Notes: a model not told the origin generated them from the letters alone. A stretch of DNA of 64,000 nt from Pseudomonadales bacterium (GCA_019090615.1 JAHRVQ010000018.1:1-64000); one strand, 5' to 3'. Counted from the first letter of the stretch, positions 55,483 through 64,000 are shown. Program-made: numbers and translations.

Positions 55483-56676
55483 ATGACATTTCCATTACAA
55501 ATTGCGGAACGTGACGAACTTTTGGCCAAAGCTGAATCCATTCGGTCCATTCTGGAAGCTGACGCGGAACAAAATGAAGCTGACCGTACGTTGGCTAAGA
55601 CCTCGGTTGATGCTCTATATGATACTGGTTTGCTGAATATGTGTGTGCCCCGAAGTCTAGGCGGGCTAGAAGCAGATCCGGTTACTCAGACGGAAGTTTA
55701 TGAGCTGGTTACTTCGATGGATGCCTCTGCTGGCTGGTGCCTGGTTATAGGTGCGACTTCAGCAGGTATGTTGGGGAATATGATCAGTGATACTGCCCTG
55801 GATCAGGTGTTTAAGCATGGCCGCATACCAAAAGCATCAGGTTCCGTATTTCCCTCAGGGATAGCCGAAAAGGTAGAGGGCGGGTATCAGGTTAATGGTC
55901 GATGGGCCTTTGGCAGTGCGATTCATCATGCAGACTGGGTGTCAACGGGGGCTTTAATTGGCAAGGATGGCAAGCCGATTCGCAATGACAAAGGTATGCC
56001 AGAAGTTTGTTCCATCTGTGTGCCGATTAAAGACGTGGTGATAGAAGATAACTGGCATTCCAACGGTTTGCGTGGTTCGGGTAGTTCACATTATCAAATA
56101 AATAATGTCTTTGTGCCGGATGCTTATATGTTGAGGCGAACCAATGCGCACCGAGGTGGCAAGTTATTTGATATTCCTACCTTTGGTTATGTAGCCGGTT
56201 GTCATGCAGGCTTTGCATTGGGCGTGGCTAAACGAAGTCTGGCTGAAATCGTCGCAATGGCAACGGATAAAAGGCGTAAATTAAGTGGTATACACCTGGC
56301 AGACCGAGGCGCCTTTCATAAAGAATTAGGCGTTATATCCTGTAAATTAAATGGCGCGCGATTACTCTCACTAGATATTCTTAATCAGCTTTGGCAGGCC
56401 ACTAACCGTGAGGAGCGGATGTCGCTGGTGCAATGGGGCGAATGTCGCGCTGCTATGACCTATGTTACTGAAGTTGCCGCAGAAGTAGCGACCTTTTGTT
56501 ACCGTTATGGTGCAGGTGCTTCGCTTTACCAGCCGCATCCGTTGCAGCGTTATCTTCGAGACATATACACCGGTATCCAGCATGGTGTTGTTAGTGAGGA
56601 GAACTACGAAGCGCTTGGCAAGGCGTTAATTGGCAAGGGTAAATGGGAACCCATTATTGGCGGTGGTCCGCGCTGA
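55483..56676 (+). CDS. Acyl-CoA-dehydrogenase-fold flavin monooxygenase (HsaA/HpaB-like)
   Basis: 397 residues of the acyl-CoA dehydrogenase fold, with VPRSLGGLEADP, an ASAGWCLVIGATSAG segment and SNGLRGSGSSHY. The catalytic Glu of true dehydrogenases is not obvious, and the sequence style matches flavin-dependent monooxygenases such as HsaA that hydroxylate aromatic rings with reduced flavin. A separate flavin reductase would be needed and is not in the window. AGAGGAG lies 11 bases upstream. Confidence 0.85.
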   Translation: MTFPLQIAERDELLAKAESIRSILEADAEQNEADRTLAKTSVDALYDTGLLNMCVPRSLGGLEADPVTQTEVYELVTSMDASAGWCLVIGATSAGMLGNMISDTALDQVFKHGRIPKASGSVFPSGIAEKVEGGYQVNGRWAFGSAIHHADWVSTGALIGKDGKPIRNDKGMPEVCSICVPIKDVVIEDNWHSNGLRGSGSSHYQINNVFVPDAYMLRRTNAHRGGKLFDIPTFGYVAGCHAGFALGVAKRSLAEIVAMATDKRRKLSGIHLADRGAFHKELGVISCKLNGARLLSLDILNQLWQATNREERMSLVQWGECRAAMTYVTEVAAEVATFCYRYGAGASLYQPHPLQRYLRDIYTGIQHGVVSEENYEALGKALIGKGKWEPIIGGGPR

Positions 56677-56744
56677 TTACTGCTGAGAGCCTATAAGCTA
56701 TACATGGCTGACCTGGGGATAGGCATATTAGTTAGCTGTAGATA

Positions 56745-56767
56745 CCAGGCCGTACAGGCCTGGTTTT
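56745..56767 (+). terminator. Hairpin terminator
   Basis: CCAGGCC/GGCCTGG stem with a 5-base loop followed by TTTT, about 70 bases after the flavin monooxygenase stop. Confidence 0.7.
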
Positions 56768-56937
56768 GCAAGTTTATCGATCAGGATTGGGACACTAAGG
56801 CTGACTTACAAAGAGAGTCTTGCAAAGATATAAAAATATGGTTTACTCTCTGCCATTAGTATTTTTATAGGTTCCGTACCGCTGGGTTTTCATCAGACTG
56901 TTTTCGGTCTCATTATCGTAAGGTCTTATTTTAGTAA

Positions 56938-56973
56938 AAAACGTTCTATAAAACGTTCTATAAAACGTTGTAA
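56938..56973. promoter_or_regulatory. Three 12-bp repeats with AACGTT palindromes
   Basis: AAAACGTTCTAT twice and AAAACGTTGTAA. Palindromic AACGTT recurs at 56940, 56952 and 56964, exactly 12 bases apart. It could be a regulator array for the downstream monooxygenase gene or merely another slippage repeat. Confidence 0.6.
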
Positions 56974-57158
56974 ATAAGGTCGTTTGCTAATCATGTTCCT
57001 TTTTTGTCGGCAACGGGTATGACTACTTGTTTGGCTGCTTTATATACGACTTTTTTTAACAGAAGGTTTACCTGGATGATGGGCTCAATATTGAATATGA
57101 AATGGCAAAACTTATCGTGCGAGCGCTTATTAAGTTTAATAAATTTGGGTGATATCAT

Positions 57159-58811
57159 ATGAGTGAAATAAAGAAGTTTGATGCTATTGTTGTTGGTGCA
57201 GGTGTTGCGGGCATGTATATGTTGCATAAATTGCGCGAACTTGGGTTGTCCGCCAAAGTCATTGAAGCAGGCACAGATGTCGGTGGTACCTGGTACTGGA
57301 ATCGCTATCCAGGCTGTCGTTGTGATGTGCCGAGTGTTGAATATTCTTTTTCTTTCTCCAAAGAGCTAGAACAGGAGTGGAACTGGACCGAAATCATGGC
57401 CGGCCAGCCTGAGATACTGGAATATATGAACTTTGTTGCGGATAAATTTGATTTTCGTAAAGACATCGAATTTAACAAACGGGTTACTTCAGCGGTTTTT
57501 GATGAGCAACAGAATATCTGGACCGTGAAAACCGATACGGATACTTATGAGGCGCCTTTTTGTATTATGGCAACAGGTTGTTTAAGTGTGCCTAATACTC
57601 CGGATTTCGACGGTGCTGATTCCTTCGAAGGCGAAGTTTACCACACTGGCAGATGGCCAAAAGAGAAGGTTGAACTAGCAGGCAAACGGGTAGGTCTTAT
57701 CGGTTCTGGTTCCTCCGGGGTGCAGAGTATTCCAGTTATCGCAGCAGAAGCGGCGCATCTCACCTGTTTTCAGCGTAGCCCGGTGTATAGCTTTCCCGCC
57801 AATAACAGGGTGCTTGAAGACGGCTACATGGAAAAGGCTAAAGCGGACTATACCGAAATTCGTGAAGGCCAGCGGGCGTCGCAGGGCGGCATCGTTTATT
57901 ACTCTCCATACCGTAAGAAAAAAGCCGCAGGTGATGCGATTAGCGCCGAGAAAAAAGTTAAACGTCGACCTAGCAGAACTATTCTTGAATTGACGCCAGA
58001 GCAACGCCGCGAGGAAATTAAGGAATTTGGCTATGGTATCCTGTCAGCTTATACCGATGTTTTACGCGACCCTGAAGCGAATCAAATTGCCTGTGAACTG
58101 TATGCCGAAACCTTAACCGAACTTGTGCATGATCCAGAAGTGGCAGCCAAATTAAACCCTGTAGAGTACCCGCTCGGATGTAAGCGGCCAGTGATTGATA
58201 CTGACTATTATGCAACTTTTAATCGGGATAATGTCAACCTGGTTGACCTTAGAGAAGGCGCTATCGAAGCTATTACTCCAAAAGGTTTACGCACTAAAAA
58301 TGCTGAGCATGAATTCGATATTCTGGTATATGCCACCGGTTATGATGCAATGACAGGGGCGCTAAATAAAATTGATATTCGAGGCCGGCAAGGACGAGCG
58401 CTGGCTGAAAAATGGCAAGACGGGCCGCGTACCTACTTAGGTTTACAGAGCGAAGGTTTTCCTAATATGTTCACCATTACTGGGCCACAAAGTCCGTCAG
58501 TATTGAGTAATGTAATTGTTGCAATAGAGCAACATGTGGAATGGATTAGCGATTGTATTGCGCATATGGGTCAAAACCAGCATGTTTCAGTTGAGGCGAC
58601 TAAGGGCGCTGAGGATGACTGGATTCAACATGTCAATGAAGTGGCGCAAGGCACCATGTATACCGCGCCGAGCTGTAATTCATGGTATCTGGGGAGTAAT
58701 ATTCCGGGTAAAGAACGTATCTTTTTGCCCTATGTTGCGGGTGCCAAAACCTATAGGGATAAATGTGACGCCATTGTTGCCAATGACTATGAAGGTTTTG
58801 CATTTGGCTAA
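57159..58811 (+). CDS. Baeyer-Villiger-type flavin monooxygenase
   Basis: 550 residues. FAD site VVGAGVAGMY, NADPH site GLIGSGSSGVQ and between them the type I Baeyer-Villiger fingerprint FEGEVYHTGRWP (156-167, His162, Trp166). The family inserts oxygen next to a ketone to give an ester or lactone, which the MBL hydrolases could then open. Ribosome site is weak (GGGTGAT). It is convergent with the second D-aminoacylase-like gene. Confidence 0.92.
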   Translation: MSEIKKFDAIVVGAGVAGMYMLHKLRELGLSAKVIEAGTDVGGTWYWNRYPGCRCDVPSVEYSFSFSKELEQEWNWTEIMAGQPEILEYMNFVADKFDFRKDIEFNKRVTSAVFDEQQNIWTVKTDTDTYEAPFCIMATGCLSVPNTPDFDGADSFEGEVYHTGRWPKEKVELAGKRVGLIGSGSSGVQSIPVIAAEAAHLTCFQRSPVYSFPANNRVLEDGYMEKAKADYTEIREGQRASQGGIVYYSPYRKKKAAGDAISAEKKVKRRPSRTILELTPEQRREEIKEFGYGILSAYTDVLRDPEANQIACELYAETLTELVHDPEVAAKLNPVEYPLGCKRPVIDTDYYATFNRDNVNLVDLREGAIEAITPKGLRTKNAEHEFDILVYATGYDAMTGALNKIDIRGRQGRALAEKWQDGPRTYLGLQSEGFPNMFTITGPQSPSVLSNVIVAIEQHVEWISDCIAHMGQNQHVSVEATKGAEDDWIQHVNEVAQGTMYTAPSCNSWYLGSNIPGKERIFLPYVAGAKTYRDKCDAIVANDYEGFAFG

Positions 58812-58828
58812 CAGGGTTTGGGTTTGTA

Positions 58829-58928
58829 AGGCGGTATAAAACCAATAGGTCTTTTGCTACCGCCTATACCCTTTATCCTATCTCTATTCTTATACTGGGC
58901 TCTGGCAAAGCGCCTGATATAAGAATAG
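58829..58928. terminator. Two hairpins between convergent genes
   Basis: AGGCGGTA/TACCGCCT (58829-58836, 58858-58865) and the perfect 11-bp CTATTCTTATA/TATAAGAATAG (58884-58894, 58918-58928). Either could stop transcription from both sides. Confidence 0.7.
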
Positions 58929-58976
58929 CCAAATATCTTCAGCGAAACGCTAGCCAGAGATGCTAGTCAGTAGTGG

Positions 58977-60665
58977 CTATGAGCGAATCACCCCGCCTGG
59001 CCGGGCACCGGTATCCACGCCGTTTTTCTGAATGACCTTGCCAGACACCAGTGTGGCCATATAACCATCGGCTTTTTGCATTAAACGCGCGCCATTGGCG
59101 GGTAAGTCCTGTACTACCTCAGGGGCAAGAATCTGCAGCCTTTGCATATCAATCAAATTAATATCTGCCTGTTGGCCGGCTTTTAATTCGCCGCGATTCA
59201 TAATACCGTTTCGGCGTGCTGTTTCTCGGGTTTGTTTCTGGATAACCCATTCCAGCGGCAAGCGATCATAGCTGCGGTCCCTGGCCCAGTGGGTGAGCAT
59301 AAATGTCGGTACACCAGCATCAACAATAAAGCCGCAGTGGGCGCCGCCGTCACTGCCACCTAACATTGATAAGGGGTGTAACAGGGATTCTCTAATGCGG
59401 TCCAGATTGCCTTCGGTATAACCGGTTGCGGCATAGAGCAAAAATGCTTTGCCATTATTTTCTAACATCAGGTCATAACCCACCTCGGCGGGTGAGCGGC
59501 CTTCGCGCCTGGCGATTTCCAACACGGTATTTTTCGGGTCGGGTTCGTAATTTGGCTTGTCGCCTAAAACATAAGTTAATTTCCAGGGATTGGAAAACAT
59601 CCTGGACCAGTTAGTCAGGGCCGGATCATTATCAGCTAAAATGCGCGCCTTGACCGCTGGGTCGCGTAATCTAGCTAGTCTCTCGCTGGCAGAAAGGGTC
59701 AGTAGTTCAATAAAGCTGGGGAAACGTTTAAACGGATTTTCGCTTTCAAAACTAAACAACATACCTACCGGGCGGCTGGATATCTGCGGGTAAAGTTGGG
59801 CACCTTCTTTGTTGGCTGCTTCTGCCATGCTAAAGGATTTTCTAGATATACCGCTTAGATAAGTCAGCGGACGCCCAGATTGAATAGAAAGTTGTTTCAT
59901 CAGCGCCATTTCGTCGCTAAAGGTGGTGCGATCGACATTGGGCATACCGCCTGGGATGACTTCGATGATGCCTTTGCCAGTGTCACCGATGGCTTTGGCG
60001 ATGGCCATTAGTTCCTTCTGTTTGGCGAATGTGCCGGGGATTGGGTCGCCTTCTGGGGTTAAATGAATGCCTGTGCGAGAAGTTGAAAATCCCATTGCGC
60101 CAGCTTGCATGGCTTCACTCATGATGCTTGCCATTTGCGCAACTTCTGTTTCATTGGGGTCGATATCTTCTGCGCCTCGTGCGCCCATAACGTATGTACG
60201 TAGTGCACAATGCCCCAGATAAGCACCGACATTGACTGCCCTGGGCATTTTTTCCAAAGCATCAAGATAACCAGGGAAGCCCTCCCACTGCCAATCTATA
60301 CCTGCTTTCAGTGTTGCCGCCGGGATATCTTCGACGGACTCCATTAGTTCGATCATCCAGTCGCGGTTGTCAGGTGCAACTGGTGCAAAACCGACGCCGC
60401 AATTACCCATGATGGCGGTTGTTACGCCATTCCATCCTGATGGCGTAACCAACGGGTCCCAGGTGGCCTGGCCATCATAGTGGGTATGTATGTCCACCCA
60501 GCCAGGGGCAACTAACAGGCCGTCAGCATCAATGGTTTCAGCGGCTTTAGCGGTAATTTTTCCTATCTCTGTAATCACGCCGTTATCAATTGCAATATCA
60601 CCGCTGAACTGAGGTTCGCCAGAACCGTCGACGATATTGCCACCTTTAATAATTAAATCATGCAT
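58977..60665 (-). CDS. Amidohydrolase of the N-acyl-D-amino-acid deacylase type, second copy
   Basis: 562 residues, paralogous to 30469-32178. Metal site PGWVDIHTHYDG (His60, His62), Cys89 in MGNCGVGF and Asp in GGSDGGAHCG are present. Substrate unknown; probably hydrolyses an amide-, lactam- or lactone-like bond. GAGGA lies 8 bases before the ATG. Confidence 0.87.
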   Translation of the reverse strand: MHDLIIKGGNIVDGSGEPQFSGDIAIDNGVITEIGKITAKAAETIDADGLLVAPGWVDIHTHYDGQATWDPLVTPSGWNGVTTAIMGNCGVGFAPVAPDNRDWMIELMESVEDIPAATLKAGIDWQWEGFPGYLDALEKMPRAVNVGAYLGHCALRTYVMGARGAEDIDPNETEVAQMASIMSEAMQAGAMGFSTSRTGIHLTPEGDPIPGTFAKQKELMAIAKAIGDTGKGIIEVIPGGMPNVDRTTFSDEMALMKQLSIQSGRPLTYLSGISRKSFSMAEAANKEGAQLYPQISSRPVGMLFSFESENPFKRFPSFIELLTLSASERLARLRDPAVKARILADNDPALTNWSRMFSNPWKLTYVLGDKPNYEPDPKNTVLEIARREGRSPAEVGYDLMLENNGKAFLLYAATGYTEGNLDRIRESLLHPLSMLGGSDGGAHCGFIVDAGVPTFMLTHWARDRSYDRLPLEWVIQKQTRETARRNGIMNRGELKAGQQADINLIDMQRLQILAPEVVQDLPANGARLMQKADGYMATLVSGKVIQKNGVDTGARPGGVIRS

Positions 60666-61071
60666 TGAGTCGTCCTCTGTAAAATAGTCAGTATTAGGGC
60701 CGGTAAATCTTTATGGTTGTTAGCAGCTGGGGGTTTATTTTTAATATCATTTGTTCATCTGGTTATATGTCTATCCTAATTTGCAGCGAAGTGCAATTTA
60801 TCATTCGTATTGGTTCAGTCAACGCAATCAAAAACGGTCGCTATCTGGTAGAGAATCCGCTATGTTTTTATCTGAATTTTAATCGCTGGTTTTTTTGGGG
60901 CAGCGTTAATAGTCACAGTAGTAGAATTGCATCAGTGCGTTAATTCAGGGGGTGAGAAGCTTTAGATATACTGTTGGTTTTGAACCTGTTCCAGATGGCT
61001 GACTGTATTCACTCGTTTGACATCAATTTCTTATTTGGAAATTGGCAACATTTATAAGATAGGAAAATACT
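60666..61071. other. Divergent intergenic region
   Basis: 406 bases between the deacylase-like gene (minus) and the racemase-like gene (plus). AT-rich; a 76-codon frame at 60713 looks spurious. No repeats or RNA structure recognised. Confidence 0.5.
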
Positions 61072-62220
61072 ATGGGTCCATTGGAAGGTTTGAAAATTAT
61101 TGAATTGCAGGGCATTGGCCCCGGTCCATTCTGCGGCATGATGCTGGCAGATATGGGTGCTGAAGTTATTCGTGTTGACCGCACCGGTGCCGCTGGCGGC
61201 ATTGCCAGGGCAGAGCGATATGATTTGCTGGCACGCGGTCGACGTTCGATTCGGTTGAATCTAAAAAGCGATGAAGGTAAGGCGGTACTGTTGCGGATGG
61301 TTGAAAAATGCGATGGCCTGATAGAAGGTTTCAGACCCGGGGTAATCGAACGTTTGGGCATTGGCCCTGAGGTACTGTTGGCAAAAAATCCGGCAATTGT
61401 TGTTGGTCGTATGACTGGTTGGGGTCAGGAAGGTCCGATTTCACAGGTTGCAGGCCATGATATTAATTACATTGCGCTGACTGGGGCGTTATTTAATATG
61501 GGTGTAAAAGGTGGTCCACCAGCACCTCCACTCAATCTGGTGGGTGATTTCGGTGGTGGTGGAATGTTTTTAGCGCTTGGGATGGTAAGTGCGATATTAA
61601 ATGCCAGGAGTACCGGCAAGGGGCAGGTTGTGGACGCGGCGATGGTTGACGGTGCATCAGTCCTTAGTACGTCATTTTTTGGCCAGATGGCAGCAGGCAA
61701 ATTGCATGAAGGTCGTGGCGAGCATCCGTTAAACGGCGCTAGTCATTATTATGATGCTTATGAATGTGCCGACGGTGAATATGTATCCATCGCCTCTGCC
61801 GAGCCACAATTTTATGCCGAATTAAAACAGCATCTTGGTTTGAGTGAAGAGGAATTTGGGGTACAGATGGACCATACCCTATGGCCTAACCAAAAAGCGA
61901 AAGTGAAGGCCTTGTTCTTAACTAAAACCCGCGCTGAATGGGTAGAGATTATGCAACAGACGGATATTTGTTTTGCCCCAGTATTGCGTTTTGCGGAAGC
62001 GCCTGAGCATCCTCACAGTAAACAAAGAAACGCTTTTGTAGAAGTAGACGGGGTGGTTCAGCCAGCCCCAGCGCCCAGGTTTAGTAGTACCCCAAGTGAG
62101 ATATCGGGGCCTCCGGCATTGCGCGGCGAACATACCGACGCGATTTTATCCGACTGGGGTTATTCCGCTGCTGAAATAGCCGGGCTGCATGCCAACGATG
62201 CGGTAGGTGGTGCTGACTAG
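61072..62220 (+). CDS. Alpha-methylacyl-CoA racemase-like family III CoA transferase
   Basis: 382 residues. IGPGPFCGMMLADMGAEVIRVDR, AGHDINYIALTG (catalytic His) and NLVGDFGGGGMF (catalytic Asp) match alpha-methylacyl-CoA racemases, which epimerise 2-methyl-branched acyl-CoAs. That suggests a branched isoprenoid or sterol-like side chain in the substrate. AGGA precedes the ATG. The SDR gene follows on the same strand. Confidence 0.92.
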   Translation: MGPLEGLKIIELQGIGPGPFCGMMLADMGAEVIRVDRTGAAGGIARAERYDLLARGRRSIRLNLKSDEGKAVLLRMVEKCDGLIEGFRPGVIERLGIGPEVLLAKNPAIVVGRMTGWGQEGPISQVAGHDINYIALTGALFNMGVKGGPPAPPLNLVGDFGGGGMFLALGMVSAILNARSTGKGQVVDAAMVDGASVLSTSFFGQMAAGKLHEGRGEHPLNGASHYYDAYECADGEYVSIASAEPQFYAELKQHLGLSEEEFGVQMDHTLWPNQKAKVKALFLTKTRAEWVEIMQQTDICFAPVLRFAEAPEHPHSKQRNAFVEVDGVVQPAPAPRFSSTPSEISGPPALRGEHTDAILSDWGYSAAEIAGLHANDAVGGAD

Positions 62221-62246
62221 AGGATTTTTAAATTCCCTGGATTAAT

Positions 62247-62272
62247 GCAATAGACTGAGGCAATAAACTGAG
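62247..62272. repeat. 13-bp tandem duplication
   Basis: GCAATAGACTGAG followed by GCAATAAACTGAG, 26 bases after the racemase stop. Confidence 0.88.
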
Positions 62273-62353
62273 GGAAAAAGTTGCAAGGAAAGGTTGAAGG
62301 AAGGGGGTTTTTCTCCTTTCTGAGTTTTATTGAGCTATTTGGAGGCGGTCAAA

Positions 62354-63133
62354 ATGAGATTAGAAAATAAAATTGCATTAATCACTGGAGCAGGGGCAGG
62401 CATTGGTCGTGCCTCTGCGTTGGCCATGGCCCGCGAAGGGGCTGTGGTTGCTGTGGCGGATATTCGTGGTGATAAAGTGGATGCCTGTGTGAGTGAAATC
62501 GAAGCTGCAGGTGGCACCGCTATGGGTATTGTCGCTGATGTGGCAAAACTGGATGAGATTGATCGCATGGTGACCAGTGTGGTGGATAAATATGGCCAGC
62601 TAGATGTAATGTACAACAATGCTGGGGTTACTAAACGCAGTAAATTTATGGATATTGACGAGGAGTTATGGGACTGGGTACATGGCGTGAATGCCAAGGG
62701 TGTTTTTTTCTGCATTAAACGCGCTGCAGAAACCATGATCAAACAGGGCTCTGGGTCGATTATTAATACCGCATCAATTGCTGGTCGCGGATTTCCAGGT
62801 ACATCAAATGCTGCCTATGCAGCAAGTAAAGGCGCAGTTATTGCGCTAACGATGCAGGCAGCAAGAGCGCTGGGGCGGTATAATATTACCGTCAACTCAA
62901 TCTGCCCAGGGGTGACCCGGACGGAACTGATGCAGGGTATTTTAGATATGCGGCATGAAAAAGAAGGTATACCCATGGATGAACTAGAAGTTCAGGCGGC
63001 CCGTGGCATACCCATTGGGCGTATTAATGAGGCCAGTGATATTGGTGAAATGGCGGTCTTTCTGGCGTCCTCAGCAGCAAGAAATATTACTGGTCAATCT
63101 ATTAATGTTGATGGTGGTTTGATTATGATTTGA
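62354..63133 (+). CDS. SDR-family dehydrogenase
   Basis: 259 residues from ATG 62354, with GGAGG 8 bases upstream; the TTG at 62330 is not needed. Cofactor motif TGAGAGIG, NNAG and the full active site with Ser and Tyr-Ala-Ala-Ser-Lys (YAASK) are present, so it is a normal NAD(P) alcohol dehydrogenase, probably oxidising a hydroxyacyl-CoA or ring hydroxyl. Confidence 0.92.
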   Translation: MRLENKIALITGAGAGIGRASALAMAREGAVVAVADIRGDKVDACVSEIEAAGGTAMGIVADVAKLDEIDRMVTSVVDKYGQLDVMYNNAGVTKRSKFMDIDEELWDWVHGVNAKGVFFCIKRAAETMIKQGSGSIINTASIAGRGFPGTSNAAYAASKGAVIALTMQAARALGRYNITVNSICPGVTRTELMQGILDMRHEKEGIPMDELEVQAARGIPIGRINEASDIGEMAVFLASSAARNITGQSINVDGGLIMI

Positions 63134-63175
63134 TGAGCCAGTAAGTGCGATATTCACGTTTAAATAAAAGTCTAT

Positions 63176-64000
63176 TCAGATGGTGCCGGTCGGTGCCGCT
63201 GAATGATTTTTGATTAATGACGGCCAGTCTTCTGCTTTCATCCATTCCTGCCATGATCGATACAGCCAAAGTTGTGCGTGTTCATTGACAGCAGTTTCAA
63301 TACTGCTTTGTCCTGATGGATCAAGCTTAACGGTATCGTGGCCACGGCCCATGGCAAAATTCAGTGGCCGGTCGCGGGTTGCACCCAGATTTGAGGTGCG
63401 GGTACTATGACTCCAGTTTTCACCATCATCCTGTTCGAGTAATCCAGCCGGGCCAAAAAAATGGGTGGCCATCTGGACGATTTTTTTTCTTTCTGTTGCG
63501 TTCATGGATTTTTCAACCAGGGTGAACCACCAAAGTTCGGTTTCCAGTGGCCCTCTGGGAATACGCAAGCATAGCTGGGTCCCGCCGGTTGAAACCCACA
63601 GGTTAGGGAAGATGTTTGGATGGCCTGTGGCGCGGATACCCACTGGGCCCAGTTCCGCTTTCGCCTGCTCACTAGCGCGCCAATTGGGTAGCTTGTCCTT
63701 ATTGGTCAAGTGTTTATTGGCAGCTTCAAATGCAGCCTGTTCTGCCTCTGTAACCCCAGGGCCACTAATGCCGTGGCCGTAATCGCCGAGTAGCACCATC
63801 TGCTGCAGGGGGGCAAGAAATGCTTCATCGATCATACCGGTGCGGAGCGCAGAATAGTGGCTTACTTTGGGGTGATACCAGTCAAACAGGTTGTCCACGG
63901 CTAACTTCCAGTTGCACTGAATACGATTTTTCTGGATGCCATCCAGCACTTCAACCGCGCCATTTTTTGCCACCATATCGATGCTAAGGCATCCTACCCA
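63176..64000 (-). CDS. Rieske oxygenase alpha-subunit-like protein, 5' end outside window
   Basis: The frame is open to the window edge, so only the C-terminal part (about 275 residues) is seen; the first Met at 63976 is internal. NWKLAVDNLFDWYHPKVSH gives the catalytic mononuclear iron site (two His). It belongs to a different subfamily from the two alpha subunits upstream (FGPAGLLEQDDGENW ending). The Rieske domain should lie beyond base 64000. Confidence 0.87.
   Translation of the reverse strand, partial: WVGCLSIDMVAKNGAVEVLDGIQKNRIQCNWKLAVDNLFDWYHPKVSHYSALRTGMIDEAFLAPLQQMVLLGDYGHGISGPGVTEAEQAAFEAANKHLTNKDKLPNWRASEQAKAELGPVGIRATGHPNIFPNLWVSTGGTQLCLRIPRGPLETELWWFTLVEKSMNATERKKIVQMATHFFGPAGLLEQDDGENWSHSTRTSNLGATRDRPLNFAMGRGHDTVKLDPSGQSSIETAVNEHAQLWLYRSWQEWMKAEDWPSLIKNHSAAPTGTI

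Larger units (their letters stand above)
56677..57158. other. 482-base intergenic region with terminator and triple AACGTT
   Basis: Holds a hairpin after the monooxygenase gene, the 12-bp repeat series and the leader of the Baeyer-Villiger-type gene. No gene recognised. Confidence 0.5.

Noticed and set aside
60713-60943. 76-codon plus-strand frame
   Set aside because: No ribosome site, AT-rich random-looking composition, located in a divergent promoter region.
1-64000. Search for tRNA, rRNA, insertion sequences, phage genes and riboswitches
   Set aside because: None recognised by eye; no transposase or integrase proteins among the frames. Short or degenerate elements could be missed without a covariance-model search.

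Overview
The window looks like a chromosomal segment of a Gram-negative, probably marine, gammaproteobacterium. This is inferred from outer-membrane channels, a lipoprotein, Tat and Sec signal peptides, a giant adhesin with RTX-like repeats, c-di-GMP and hybrid two-component signalling, and the protein style overall; no rRNA or tRNA was found to fix the taxonomy. I saw no insertion sequence, prophage or CRISPR array.

Layout. (1) 1-9.5 kb: the 3' part of a giant surface adhesin (cadherin/VCBS-like repeats, pre-peptidase-like domains, seven FG-GAP motifs, RTX-like segments), followed by a membrane diguanylate cyclase. (2) 9.6-17.7 kb, minus strand: a tightly packed six-gene cluster encoding a 1220-residue exported protein with two CxxCH haem motifs, a Tat-exported DUF1501 protein, a TlpA-like thioredoxin, a DUF4266 lipoprotein ending in Cys-Gly-Cys-Asn, a DUF3570 outer-membrane protein and an ApbE-like FMN transferase. 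This is the best candidate for an undescribed system: an envelope redox or flavinylation module. (3) 18-28 kb: a sensor kinase and a hybrid kinase in tandem, a Tsx/OmpK-like channel, a periplasmic solute-binding protein, a DsbA-fold isomerase, a small cupin, and a GAF-PAS-adenylate cyclase.

(4) 28.4-64 kb: a long catabolic region with almost only enzymes: two near-identical Rieske oxygenase alpha subunits with one beta subunit and a [2Fe-2S] ferredoxin, a third Rieske alpha at the edge, a cytochrome P450 with its own ferredoxin, a Baeyer-Villiger-type monooxygenase, an acyl-CoA-dehydrogenase-fold oxygenase, an LLM oxidoreductase, two zinc alcohol dehydrogenases, three family III CoA transferases (one of racemase type), hot-dog hydratases, two SDRs, an enoyl-CoA hydratase-like protein, two pairs of amidohydrolases, two MBL hydrolases, a sulfotransferase and a dihydrofolate reductase. 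Together these would oxygenate a hydrophobic, probably cyclic or branched (terpenoid- or steroid-like) compound, open the ring, activate acids by CoA transfer and shorten them by beta-oxidation. The substrate cannot be read from the sequence. No acyl-CoA ligase, thiolase, ferredoxin reductase or transcription regulator is visible in this region.

Two genome-style features stand out. Short tandem duplications (about 12-25 bp, two to four copies) recur just after, and often across, stop codons. A subset shares a GCTSAGGGCT core and forms a dispersed family that also enters two proteins in frame. In addition, the [2Fe-2S] ferredoxin of the Rieske system appears to start at an ATC codon behind a good Shine-Dalgarno sequence.
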